A stretch of 64,000 nucleotides of DNA from Cardiocondyla obscurior (taxonomy: Eukaryota; Arthropoda; Insecta; Hymenoptera; Formicidae). This document shows, in pieces, positions 50,801-61,532 of this stretch; within the stretch, counting starts at the first letter, position 1; the number at the start of each line of letters is the position of its first letter. Under the pieces are notes generated by a model, which was not told where the DNA came from, made no database searches, and saw only the letters and a list, made by a program, of their open reading frames with translations. The stretch lies in the NCBI RefSeq assembly GCF_019399895.1, contig NC_091866.1:7383308-7447307 (forward strand), given 5' to 3'. The translations under genes were made by a program, and so were the position numbers.

Positions 50801-53660
50801 TTTTCCATACATCTCCTTCCGTCTTTACTGCTTCTATTTTCTTTTCCCATTTATTTTTCTCTATCCCCTTTTTTCTCTTCACATAACTTCTTATATATAC
50901 TCCTTGCCTTCCTATACTCTTCCCCATTACTCTCTTTTCTTCTCCATTTTTCTAGTTCCTCCTTTACTTTCTTTTAGCCTTCTCTGCATTCTTTATCCCA
51001 CCATACTTCCTTTGCTTCTTCCTTCCTATCTTTTTTTCTTCCATTTATTACTTTTTTAACCACTTTTTTTTACCCCTTTTATCTTATTACATAATCTCCC
51101 CAGTTTTCTCCATTTTTATCCTTTTCTTCTTTCAACTCTTCATATTTTTCTTTAAACATTTCTCTCTCCTTCATCCCAGTTTTATCTTAACCTTTTTCTT
51201 TTTTTATCTTTTACTTCTCTTTTTTCCCTGCTCACACTTCTTCCTAAATTCACTATTAACGGAAAATGATCCGATTCTACATCCTCCCCTACTTTCATTT
51301 CCCTTATCTTACTCTTTGATTCCACATCATTTATTACATAATCAATCACCGTGTTACCCCTTCCTCCCGCATAAATCCATTCCCCCTCTTCATCCCCTTT
51401 GGTACATCCATTTAATATTTCTCACCCCCTTTCCTCCAAAAATTTGCAAAACTTCCTTCCTTTATTTGTTATCTTTATATCCTTTGATCTCCTCTTATTT
51501 TCCTTTTTATCATTTTCTACTTCCTCGTCCCATAAACCCCCCTCCTCCCCTGTTCTCAAATTTAAATCTCCCTATTAGGCATCCCACACCTTCCTCCTTT
51601 TCTTCCATTCACGTTACTATCTCCTCCAGTATCTTATCCAAGTCCCCATTTACATATACTCCTGCAATTTTCCACCATCTTTTTCCACTTCTTATTTTTA
51701 ATCCCAATACTCCTTCCTTCTTATCCCTTCCTAAAATTATTTTTCCCTCTAATTTCTTTCTCTATCCCATTACTCTCTATCCCCCTATTGCCCTTCCTTT
51801 TCTATTAACCTTCTCTGCTCCTTTTACTTTCCATTCATATCCTTTTGGCACACGCATTTTCAACTTACTCCAGCCTCTTGACTGTATCCATGTCTCACAT
51901 AAAAAAATCACATCCCACTCCTAAAATCTTTTTCAGAACTCGTCATCCTTATTTCCTAACCCCGCCATATTCCAGAATCCCACCTTCATTATCCTTTGTA
52001 TTCCACTGTATTTTTATCTTTTTTTCTTCTTTTTCTTTTTTCATCCTCTTTATAATTTAATCCTTTTTTTTCTTTTCCCACTTCTTTTTCTTTTTTCCTT
52101 ATCTTTCTTTCTCTGCCATTTTTTAAAAACTCATATTTGCCTTGTCTTCCCTTATCCTTCTCCCTTTTTCCCTCTTTCCACTCCATTTCTTTTACCACTT
52201 TATACAATCTCAATTTCTCTTTTAAATCATTTCACACTAAAAAATCTTTTTCCACCCACAGTTTTTTATAACCTATTTTCACCTTTTTTTCTTCCTTTTT
52301 ATATTTTTCTGCTTTCCTCTTAATACACCATTTTACTTTTCTTTCATACTCCGTTAAATCATCTCCTATCCATTCCGTTCTCTCTTTCAATTTCCCTTTT
52401 CCCTTCATTATCTCTACTTTATCCTTAAAACTTTCCAATTTTACCCAAACCATACTGTAACCCCCTTTGTTTACCTCACCTATCTTATTCACGTCCACTA
52501 TCTTAGCCTTTACCCCAATTTTCTCAAATATTTCTTCCACCTTTTCTCTTCTCTTTTAACTTTAATCCTCTAATAATTACATTATTTTTTCTCCATTTCT
52601 TTCTTTCTCTCTCCTTACCCATTTCCATCATTCTTACTCTTTCCTCCAAGCTCATCATCTTCCATCCAATTTCTTCTGCCGTATCTTCTGCTCCTTTTCC
52701 CCCTTTTTCATTCACTTTTTTTCTAATTCCTTCAATCTTTTATCCAATTTTTCTTCTAGCGCTATTTTCTCCCTGTTTCACATTCTTTTTAATTCCTCCA
52801 TTTTCTTCTTAATCTGCGCCTTACATTCTTTTACTTCCTCCATCTGTTTATTTAACTTTTCGAAACTATTCCTTACCTCCTTAATCACTTCCTCGAATCT
52901 ATCTTTACTAGTACCTTCTTCTTCATAATCTCTTTCCTTCCCTTTTCCTTCATTACCTTTCACTGGTGACCTTCCAATCTTGCAACTCTTCTTAAAATCT
53001 TCTATCTCTATTTTGTCCTCCTTGTCTTCTTGCGTTTCTTTCTTTTTTCACCCATTCTAAGTGCCAGTTTAATTGGCAAGCTGTTCGACCTTTCTCTTCC
53101 CAGCATTTCCACTCTAGGGAGGCCTTCCTAGCCTCTTTTTCCCTTTTTCCTCACCACCTTCAATTTCCTTCTTTTCTTCCAACTCCAGTTCCATTTTTCT
53201 TTTTCCTCTATTTCCTTTTTTTCACTCATTTTTACTTTATCTTTTCTTTTCCTAACCTACTCACTTTAAATGCTTTCCTTTTCTATCCTTCCTTTGTTCT
53301 TTTGTTCTTCTTTGTCTTACTCTCTCTATTTTTTTGTCTCACTATCGTACACCTAATCTCCAAATATTGACACCCTTTACTTTTCTATCTAATTACCTTT
53401 TCCTACCCCGCCCTTACTTCTCTTCAACAGCCATTCTACTTTACCTACACCTCTACCTTCTACACTACAACACCCCTTTGAAACACCCTTTTATTCTATC
53501 CTTTCCACCCTCAAAACATACACTCACAGAAACTCATGTCTTACTCATACGCTATCAGAAACGAAAGTCCAATTTGCCGTAAGTAGTAACATAAAAATAA
53601 ACTTAAAAATGTTAACTCTATGTTAATATTAATGAAAATATTATATTTAAGGGGAAATAA
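47835..53660 (+). CDS. Aculeatoxin-like venom peptide precursor, three coding exons
   Basis: Exon 1 (47835-47957, 41 codons) has an ATG, a hydrophobic signal peptide (ISVFAVIFITVMV, residues 7-19) and an Ala/Glu-rich pro-region (residues 22-36, ending EAEP). The X-Ala/X-Pro dipeptides suit stepwise dipeptidyl-peptidase trimming, as in ant, wasp and bee venom precursors. Intron 1 (47958-48124) is GTAAGA...TTTTAG. Exon 2 (48125-48157) encodes eleven residues, Lys-rich and hydrophobic, of an amphipathic cationic type. Exon 3 (53652-53660) would be Gly-Lys-stop, a classic C-terminal amidation signal. Intron 2 was 73 bp before a LINE inserted at its 5' splice site; it is now about 5.5 kb. AATAAA lies at 53690. 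The role would be a secreted membrane-active venom or defence peptide. If intron 2 is not removed, translation ends four codons into it. Confidence 0.62.
48153..48164 (+). repeat. Target-site duplication of the LINE, left copy (includes 5' splice site)
   Basis: TTGCCGTAAGTA, 12 bp, spans the end of exon 2 and the GTAAGT donor. The right copy is at 53574-53585. Both copies carry a complete donor sequence. Confidence 0.85.
49200..50927 (-). pseudogene. LINE reverse transcriptase
   Basis: 50927-50364 gives the fingers (LKKRKAAGSDDLENEVWK, MPKEWKEGIVVPVLKKG, GDYRGITL). A one-base frameshift near 50390 moves to 50374-49745, with SQAGFRKYMGTIDQIFIL, FIDMKAVFDSVDR (catalytic Asp), LRQGCPLSPSLFTVLLADID and LAYADDVALVAENE (catalytic A-Y-A-D-D). 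The C-terminal part continues after a stop near 49745 in several frames (NFRYLGYTVT, then WSRRIWLFDRLVWSVANYG at 49580-49530) to about 49200. Confidence 0.88.
51000..52050 (-). pseudogene. LINE endonuclease domain
   Basis: The minus strand reads FWNMAGL near 51960, then FLCETWIQSRGW and RVPKGYEWK (about 51900-51830), the start of an exonuclease/endonuclease/phosphatase-type AP endonuclease whose Asn, Glu and Thr lie in the usual places. Later blocks (GDLNLRTGE near 51560, DYVINDVESK near 51335, DHFPLIV near 51260) agree. Many stops and frame changes are present. Confidence 0.7.
52232..53230 (-). pseudogene. LINE ORF1 (coiled coil plus RRM-like)
   Basis: Right to left: Lys/Glu-rich heptads around 52963-52770 (FEEVIKEVRNSFEKLNKQME), then 52715-52524 with KKWRKNNVIIRGLKLKEK, and 52540-52232 with EEIFEKIGVKAKIVDVNKIG and MVWVKLESFKDKVEIMKG. 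The order coiled coil, N-N-V-I-I-R-G-L strand, then I-G...V resembles the RNA-binding ORF1 of L1-like LINEs. Frames change at about 52530 and 52740. Confidence 0.65.
53574..53585 (+). repeat. Target-site duplication of the LINE, right copy
   Basis: TTGCCGTAAGTA, identical to 48153-48164. From here GTAAGT runs 73 bp to the acceptor TTTAAG at 53651, which is the ancestral intron 2. Confidence 0.85.
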
Positions 53661-53821
53661 TAGCTGCATTCGTCATAAAATTAAGTTAAAATAAAATTGA
53701 TGACTGAAGAACTGAAAGACAGGCTGCAACAAAAAAAAAAATTATAAAAAATAAATATAAAGAATAATGTACATAATTAAAAAAATAAAATATGAATTAT
53801 TATGTTAGATATTAATATATA

Positions 53822-54191
53822 TACAGAGTGTTTCAGCCCATGTGTAAAATCCTATACAGATAGGTAGATCTTGGGGAGATAAATTAAAAAGTTCTTTAAC
53901 ATTTTAAAAAATTCTCAACCGTTATTGAGAAAAAAATTAATTTGTTTAGCGCAAGAGCGACAAGAAAGCTGCGGGCAAGTGAGCGCGACAGGCGAATGGC
54001 TAGGAATGGCGCCGTCGCTTATCGCGCTCACTCACGTGTAGCTTCCTTGTCGCTCTTGTGCTAGTCAAATTAATTTTTTTCTCAATAAGTATTGAGAATT
54101 TTTTAAAATGTTAAAGAACTTTTTTACTTATCTCCCCAAGACCTACCTATCTGTATAGGATTTTACACATGGGCTGAGACATCCTGTGTAT
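53822..54191. mobile_element. Fold-back MITE
   Basis: Ends (A)CAGAGTGTTTCAGCCCATGTG and its near reverse complement CACATGGGCTGAGACATCCTGTG, flanked by TATA. Arms of about 150 bp include ACAGATAGGTAG, the AATTCTCAA...TTGAGAAAAAAATTAAT block and GCGCAAGAGCGACAAG, around a central GC-rich loop. No coding capacity. Confidence 0.82.
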
Positions 54192-55348
54192 AAGGTGTTT
54201 ATTTCTCTTAAGAGGTGCACCGGAACATTTGTTTTCCCATAAACTTTCTATACATTTCTCTTTTTTATATAACCGTAAACAGCAAATATAGCATAATACT
54301 AAACATATAAACATAACGTAACATAACATATCATAACATAATTACATAAACTTTCCTTTCAATATCTCTTTTTACAGCTTCTTTCTTTTATTCTATTTTT
54401 CTTTTATTTCTCTATATAATTTCATCTATTTACATTTACATTGCTTCCTGCTCGCCACCTTTAATCCTTTATAAATCTTCGCCTTACAACGTTTCATTAT
54501 CTCTATCTTAATTCTACCTTTACAATCTTCTTTTTTTTTTATACCAACTCCTGAAAATAAAATTTTATCTTACGCTTTCTTACACCTCTACCATATTGAT
54601 TACGTGCCGAGAAAGAGAGAGAGAAAGAGAGAGATCACACTTTCACTCATACATCTACATACTATTTCTTATTCTACCATTACAATTATACATTGGATCC
54701 CCGTTTTCGACGCTTTTTTTTTTAATTTACTTCTTCCTCGTTTTCTTTCTCATTCATTCCTTCATTCACACCTATTTTATCCCTTGTCCTTTCCAAGATC
54801 TCTGTTATATCCCGAGCCCTTGGCAACAGAAGCTCGGGAATAACGCCGGAATGTCGCACGTGCGCAACCGTTTAGCTTGATCGGCAGAATACCGCCGATC
54901 AAGGTAACCCGGCATTTCCGGCCGGGACGCGACGTTCGAGGACAGTTGCGGTTGCCACCCACGATTCTGCTGATTGCTATGAATTTTGACATAGCAACAG
55001 CAGGAGATATATAGGGGCAGCCACGGCCCGGACGGGCAGTCGCAATTAAAAATCGAATTAGATTATACGCGTGGCGTCGAAAGCTGTAAAACAAAAGCAA
55101 GAAAAATAAAGGAACACAGCAACTTTACGAGTTAAGAGTTTATTCCACGAGTTCCCGTCCACATTGTCCGGAGAACGGACCCCACGGCACTCCTGCGGTG
55201 CAACATCTCTAACCATTCTACTCCCCTTCTTTTTCCTCCCAATATTTCCTTTACCACCTCCTCCCAACTTTTCTCGCCCCCCCCCCCAATCTATACACTC
55301 TTTCCATATATGAACTCCACGTCTTTTCCTTCTCTAAACACATTCTAC
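54192..55348 (-). mobile_element. Second LINE fragment (3' region), interrupted by a solo LTR
   Basis: 54600-54790 repeats the GA-microsatellite/3' region of the LINE at 48640-48780 (AGAGAGAGATCACACTTTCACTCA..., GGATCCCCGTTTTCGACGC). After the solo LTR, 55210-55348 matches 48815-48960 (TTCCTCCCAATATTTCC, CAATCTATACACTCTTTCCA). The left edge is uncertain. ERV-B cuts it at 55349. Confidence 0.7.
54799..55209 (+). mobile_element. Solo LTR of the ERV-A family
   Basis: The LTR is 54803-55205 (403 bp; TGTTATATCCCGAGCC ... TGCGGTGCAACA) with TCTC duplications (54799-54802, 55206-55209). It is the most complete LTR of this family here and keeps the GCCGATCAAGGTAACCCGGC stem. Confidence 0.92.
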
Positions 55349-55885
55349 TGTTGTAACCCGAACCCCGTTACAACACGGAACATGACGCAAGGCATTTCGG
55401 CATAAGATCTCGTAATAAAATAACATCGGAGGATGCGAATCAGCAAACCTCCTTAAGCAATTAAATCATAAGAAATAAAAGAGAGAAACAATTGCGAGAA
55501 CTTATTGCCGAAATCGCTAAGGTTGCATTCGCCGAACAACCGAAGTTCGGCATTGCAACCCGACGACGCCAAAGCCCTGCGTCACTGTTAAATAACCGCG
55601 GACCGTCACGGGCGGGCAGTCACATCAGAGTCCGTGCAGTAAACCTATACCGCGTAGTAATTAAAGTTCGGTCGCGTGCCGTGAAAGAGGAGACCTCGCG
55701 GAGCCGAGGACGCGTGATAACGCTGGGACGCGCACCGAACTAACCAAAAGGAAACTCAAGAGAAGCAAAAGAATTGTAACTCTGAACCAATTAAAGATCG
55801 AAGTATTTATTATTATATCTTAAAATTATCGCCCTTTCCCACGGATCCCGAAGGACGGACCTTGTGCACCGGCTGCGGTGCAACA
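55349..55885 (+). repeat. ERV-B 5' LTR
   Basis: 537 bp, TGTTGTAACCCGAACC ... GCTGCGGTGCAACA, collinear with solo LTR 38633-39181. The following AAGTGGTGGCAACGGTGGG contains a TGG-initial primer-binding-type sequence. Confidence 0.88.
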
Positions 55886-56218
55886 AAAGTGGTGGCAACG
55901 GTGGGATCCGCCCCCCGGGTGGCGCAGAGCCGCCTATTCCGCGACGGCGAGGACGATCTCTGAAACAAAGAAAAACCGAAGATTATTACAAAAAATAACT
56001 AACGCGACGAGACGGACACACCACAGTGAGCAAAATACTGAGTCAGCAGTAGACTCGGTACCTGACTCCCGTGATAAAAGAAAGGAAAGAAGAAACCGCC
56101 AAGCAGTGAGACAAGAAGAGCAACATAGCAGCCAAGCAGTGAGACAAGGAGAGCAACATAGCAGCCAAGCAGTAAAAGGAGACAGCAGATAAGCAGCCAG
56201 CAGCATAGCAGATTAAAC

Positions 56219-56238
56219 ATGCGAATTGCAGCGTTAAT
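56219..56238 (+). CDS. env: ERV-B env leader exon (signal-peptide start)
   Basis: An ATG followed by six codons with hydrophobic character (RIAAL) ends at a strong donor, GTAAGTCC, at 56239. The acceptor at 61840 (CATCTTTCAG) is in matching phase and is followed by a hydrophobic run, so joining the two would give a typical signal peptide at the env N-terminus. This implies a spliced env mRNA that skips gag and pol. Inferred from sequence only. Confidence 0.55.
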
Positions 56239-56271
56239 GTAAGTCCGAAATATTTTGTAACCGACCGGTCC

Positions 56272-57690
56272 ATGTCGGATAGCGAATTAGAATTACAACG
56301 CCGCGTTGCAAACAATTCGTGGCTCCACAGCCAAGCGGGTAGACGAGCTTTACAGCCGACACCTGTGCGACCATTGAGAGTCGCTGTAAACGCGTTAAAC
56401 GATATTAGAAATAGGGTACGCCGCGTGTTAGAATACGAAGACGACCCCGCGACAGAAAACGAGGAGTCCGTAAATATTATCACGCCGCGCGAATTTGATT
56501 TTGGCAAAATAGACGACGCGTTATTAGACCGCGGAGACGGAAACATTGCGCGCCGTACACACAATCAAATACTCGCAGATACCCCAAGCGACATAAGCGG
56601 TATTTCGGATAGGGGAGAATTCTCATTAACGTCATACGACAGTAGCGTGTTTGATCCCGCGGAAATTTTCGCGAATAATTTAAACACAACCCGCGAAAAA
56701 ATGACTCACAACTACTCATTACTGGACGGAGCGGCTGGAGGAGTACCAGAGATACTCATCGACAGAGAAGTAAAGGCGTTGCGAGAATTACATACCGCGA
56801 CGCCAAACCCGACACAATGACAAAAACGATTAATGGAACAGGTACTCGAAAACTTGCGAGAAATGAATTCCCGAATTATTCGCCTCGAACAACGACCAAA
56901 CGAAAGTCGAGAAACGTGAGGAAATCAAGAACTCATCGAAGGAAATGGACGCGCACACGGGGACGTACGAAACAGACCGACGGAACCAGCATCCACGTTT
57001 AAACTTAAGGACGCACGAGCAATGATTCCGACGGTAAACGGAACAAACCACGCTCAAACAAAAGAATTTTTAAAAGCATGCGCGTACGCCGCGAAACACG
57101 TCACACACGAAGATACAGAAACACTACTAGAAGCGGTACTCTGCACGAAATTGAAGGGCGTCGCATTATTAGATTTCGACGCGAGAGACATAACAACGTT
57201 TGATCAATTTCTAAAGAAATTCGAAAAAGCATATTTAAGGAAAAAAGGAACTTTGCGTCTACAGACGGAAATGAGCGCGCTGAAACAAAAATACGGAGAA
57301 AGCGCGGCAACTTACGGATAACGCGTACAAAAAACCGCGATGGAACTATACGAAGCAATGACGGATGAAGAAGAGATAACCAGCGAACAAAAACGTACGG
57401 TTCTAAAATTGATTCAGCGACAGGCGTTACATTACTTTCACATGGGACTAACGGACGACATTAAAACAATGGTCCGCTCGCAACATTTTGAGACGTTAAA
57501 AGACGCGATAGAAGACGCAGTAGAAAAAGAAAAAATAAGAGTAACAAAACATAAAGGCACATATGAAAAAACGCGAACAAACGAAACGCACGAAAAACCG
57601 CGATCATAAAGCATTACATGCAACAAATGCGGGAAAGCAGGTCATATAGCACACGAATGCCGAAGCAACAGACACATAAACGGATTCAAC
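56272..57690 (+). pseudogene. gag: ERV-B Gag
   Basis: Starts at ATG 56272 (MSDSELELQRRVANNSW), just after the leader donor. The first 180 codons are open. In-frame TGA at 56818 and 56918, TAA at 57319 and TAA at 57607 break the capsid and C-terminal part, all in one frame. Capsid-like features include TFDQFLKKFEKAYLRKKGTL and MGLTDDIKTMVRSQHFETL. A first zinc knuckle (CNKCGKAGHIAHEC) follows at about 57613-57660. Confidence 0.85.
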
Positions 57691-60600
57691 TTGCCGCGAG
57701 CTGAAACACGTGCGAGAATTAATAATACAGAGAAATTCTGCACACACTGCAGAAAGCCAGGACACACACGAGACGAATGCTGGTCGGTGAACGGACGACC
57801 GGACACGCGATGGCAACGAAAAGATAACAGACAGACGATACGCACAAGACAATCGCCCGCGATAAACATAGCACGCACAAGTAGGAATAGAAAAGAAACC
57901 AGCCGAAGCAAGGAAAGCGGAAGCGAGAGCGAAGAAGAGAGACAGAAATCAAGAGTAATAAGAGCGGCAAGAGAATATCAAGTTGCGAATATAGCGACAA
58001 AAGAAGTAAGTAACGGATTAAAACTCATCACGTTAAACGTCGAACAAGCGAAAAAAGGAAGATTGAAATTATTGGTGGATTCAGGAGCGACAATTACACT
58101 AATAAAAGTAGGAAATTTAAAGGAAGACACACCGATAATCGAAGAAAAAATGGCATTAACAGGTGTCACAGGACACAAAATTAATACGATAGGAAAAATA
58201 AGGGCAACAATTAAAATAGGCAGAAAAAACGTAAAACAAAAAATGTATGTAGTAAGAGATGATTTCCCGATAGAGTACGAAGAAATACTAGGGATAGACT
58301 TTCTGACAAAACAACGAGCATCTTGCCTGCACGGAAAGGAGCAAATAGTAATAGACGGAGTAAAATTTAAACTACATCCGTACGAAAAATATATACTGCC
58401 CCCGCGCAGCGAAACAATACTCCGAGCAATCACGAGTCAAAATCAAGTAGGAGTAATTAATGCGGAAGAAACAAAACCAGGAGTATTCATAGGAAACTGC
58501 CTGGTAGCACCAAAAGATAACGAGTGCCCAGTAAGTGTGCTCAACATGACAGAAGAACCGATGGAAATACATACACCGCAAGTGGAGATAGAAGAACTGA
58601 GAACCATCAACTCTGCGAAAGTGCTGACGCTGAATAAAAGAACCGACAACGAAACGATACAGGAACGCAGCGAAAAATTAATGAAACAACTAAGAACGGA
58701 CCATCTGAACAAAGAAGAAAAAAGAGAACTTGAAAAAATATGTCTACATTATTGTGACATATTTTATCTAGAAAGTGACGCATTAACGTACACAGCAGCC
58801 GTCAAACACGAGGTAAATACGCCAAGTGAAAATCCGCCAATAAATAGTCGCCCGTATAGATTACCAGAGAAACACAAAGAAGAAGTAAATAGACAAAATG
58901 CTGAAAGAAGATATAATTCGCCAGAGTAGCAGCCAATGGAACGTGCCAATACTAGTAGTACCGAAGAAAGTAGACGCGTCAGGAAAAGCGAAATTAAGAA
59001 TAGTGGTGGACTTCCGAAAAATCAATAAAATAACGATAGGTGATTCATTTCCAATACCAAATATCACCGAAATACTTGATCAGCTAGGAAACGCGAAATA
59101 CTTCACCACATTAGACCTTGCATCTGGGTATCATCAAATACAAATGAAAGAAGAACACAAATGCAAAACAGCATTTTCAACACCACATGGGCATTACGAA
59201 TTTAATAGAATGCCCTTCGGGCTAAAGAACGCCCCCGCAACATTCCAAAGACTGATGAACTCAGTACTAGCAGGATTACAAGGTATCAAGTGTCTGGTAT
59301 ATCTGGACGACGTCGTGATATACGGACCGACACTTGAAGAACACAACAAAAGGCTGACGAGCGTATTTAACAGGCTAAGAGAAAATAATCTGAAACTCCA
59401 ACCAGACAAGTGCGAATTCCTATGGAAGGAAGTATTATTCCTAGGACACATAATTACAGAAAACGGAATACAGCCAGATCCAGCAAAAATAAACGCAGTA
59501 AGAAACTACCCGACGCCGAAAAAAGTAAAAGATATACAAGCGTTCATATGTCTGGCAGGATACTACCGGAAATTCATAGAAAATTTTTCGAAAATAGCAA
59601 AACCACTAACAAAGTTGACAAAAAAGGGAGAAAAATTCGAATAGGGAATAGAACAGCAGAACGCATTCGAGATATTAAAAGAAAAGCTAACGACAGCTCC
59701 GGTATTAAGTTACCCGGACTTCACGAGGCAGTTCCTGGTAACAACAGATGCCTCGGATTATGCAATCGGAGCAATACTATCACAGGGAACGGTCGGAGAA
59801 GACAAGCCGATCGCATATGCCAGCAGAATTCTAAAGCGGAGCGAAATTATAGTACAACAGAAAAAGAACTACTAGCAATAGTATGGGCGGTAAAACATTT
59901 CCAACCATACGTATACGGAACGAAATTCATGATAATAACGGATCACAAACCATTAACATGGTTATTCAATGTAAATGATCCGGGCTCAAGACTGAAACGC
60001 TGGAGACTAAAACTAGAAGAGTACACATATCAGATAGTGCACAAAGACGAAAAGAAAAACACAAACGCTGACGCACTAAGTAGAAACCCGATCGAAGAAA
60101 CCAAAATAAATAAAATAAAGAACGAAACAAAAAAATATTCCGAAGAAGAAAAAATGAAAATATTAAAAGAATATCACGACTGCCCATTGGGAGGACACCA
60201 GGGTGTGAAACGTACAATAAATAGAATAAAACTCAACCATAATTGGCCAGGAATGAACAAAGAAGTGGAAGAATACATCAGCAAATGTGAGAAATGCCAA
60301 ATGAACAAACTGAGCAGAAAAACAAAAATGCCAATGGTCATAACTGATACGCCGGAAAAGCCATTCGAAAAATGCGCACTCGACATCGTAGAACCACTGA
60401 CAGTAACAAACGCGGGAAATAAATACATCCTAACATTTCAAGATGCCTTAACGAAATTTAGCAAGGCGATACCAGTAACAAATCAAGAAGCGGTAACCGT
60501 GGCGAAAGCATTTGCAACAAAAATTATTTTTGAACATGGAATTCCAGAACGAATACTAACGGATCAGGGAACAAACTTTGTGAGCGAAATGTTCAAAAAC

Positions 60601-61194
60601 GTATGCAAACTATTGAAAATCGAGAAGATACAAACAACGGCGTATCATCCGGAAAGCAATAGGGCGCTAGAGAAATCACATCGAACTCTAGCAGAATACT
60701 TAAGACATTATATAAACGGAGACCAAACCGATTGGGACGAGTGGGTACCGTACGCGATGTTCGCATATAATACGACACCGCACACAGCGACGGGATACAC
60801 GCCATTTGAATTGGTGTACGGGCACCAAGCAACATTGCCGACGGTACTGGCGACGGCACCAAGAAACACATATACATACGACGACTACGCGCAGGAACTA
60901 AGGGAACGATTACGCGCCTCAAATACAATCGCGAAGAAATACTTAAAAGAAGAAAAAGAAAAATCAAAAACGAACTTCGATAAGAAAATACGGGAAAGAA
61001 GATTCAAAATAGGAGATCAAGTCCTATTGCACGATGAAACAGTGAGAAGAGGAAGATCAAAGAAATTAGAAGCACAATGGATAGGGCCGTACACGGTTAT
61101 AGAGAAATGCGGAGAAGTAAACTACAGAATAAAAGAAAGAAGAAGAAGCATAAGAGTGCATGCAAATAGGCTAAAAGCATTTGTAGAGCATTAA
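57691..61194 (+). pseudogene. pol: ERV-B Pol (protease, RT, RNase H, integrase)
   Basis: Open frames 57691-58929, 58898-59644 and 59410-61194. Second zinc knuckle CTHCRKPGHTRDEC; protease LLVDSGATITLI (about 58070). After a one-base loss near 58890, RT shows WNVPILVVPKK, YFTTLDLASGYHQIQM, FGLKNAPATFQ and CLVYLDDVVIYG (about 59296). A TAG at 59642 and a frameshift near 59832 hit RNase H. Integrase has HDCPLGGHQG...CEKCQ, ALDIVEP (first Asp; Glu replaces the usual Gly), LTDQGTNFVSEMF (second Asp) and NRALEKSHRTL (Glu; Arg replaces the usual Gly). The C-terminus is RSKKLEAQWIGPYTVI. Confidence 0.9.
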
Positions 61195-61236
61195 CAAAAA
61201 AAAAAAAAAAAATTTTTACTCACCAGAGTACATAGG

Positions 61237-61532
61237 TTAGATGGCACGATTTTCGCCGTCCGGACGATCCTCCACCACCACCAATAAATTCGGCACGGGA
61301 GTAAGCCGGTAAACCCGTGACCGAATAGGAGGAACGGAACTTAATCGACACTCAAAGCACTGAAGTGCCATATACTCCCGCTGACAGGTGGTGCATCGCA
61401 CCCACCGACGGAAAAATTCAGCGGGATCAAAAACGATATCCACAGATGAACTAAATAAAAGAAAAAACAAATAACAAAAATACAAAAAACAACGCCGGTA
61501 AAAAATAGAATTAAAACCGACACTTACGACAT
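61237..61532 (-). CDS. Antisense two-exon ORF, small CxxC zinc-motif protein
   Basis: No family recognised. On the strand opposite to pol/env, ATG at 61532 lies two bases before a GTAAGTG donor (exon end 61528). A 77-bp intron ends TTTATTTAG at 61451. Exon 2 (61450-61237) completes a 72-residue protein ending in TAA at 61237-61239. It contains WVRCTTCQREYMALQCFEC, i.e. C-x2-C-x8-C-x2-C, then an Arg/Val-rich tail. Further upstream on the same strand are a TCTCTTAG acceptor (exon 61606-61528) and an exon about 61820-61709 ending in a CGAG/GTAAGT donor, so a three-exon transcript can be drawn. A GTGAGT donor also follows at about 61222. ERV-A keeps the same motif and spacing. Antisense introns would survive retrotransposition because they are not spliced from genomic RNA. 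Confidence 0.55.

Larger units (their letters stand above)
48165..53573 (-). mobile_element. Near-full-length LINE (non-LTR retrotransposon) in intron 2
   Basis: 5.4 kb, antisense to the host gene. Read leftward: 5' region, ORF1, apurinic-type endonuclease, RT and 3' tail with a GA microsatellite near 48640. It is flanked by a 12-bp duplication, as expected of target-primed reverse transcription. The sense strand is extremely purine-rich, so the + strand is mostly T and C. The 3' end (at 48165) has no clear poly(A). Stops and frameshifts make it inactive. The clade was not assigned. Confidence 0.9.
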
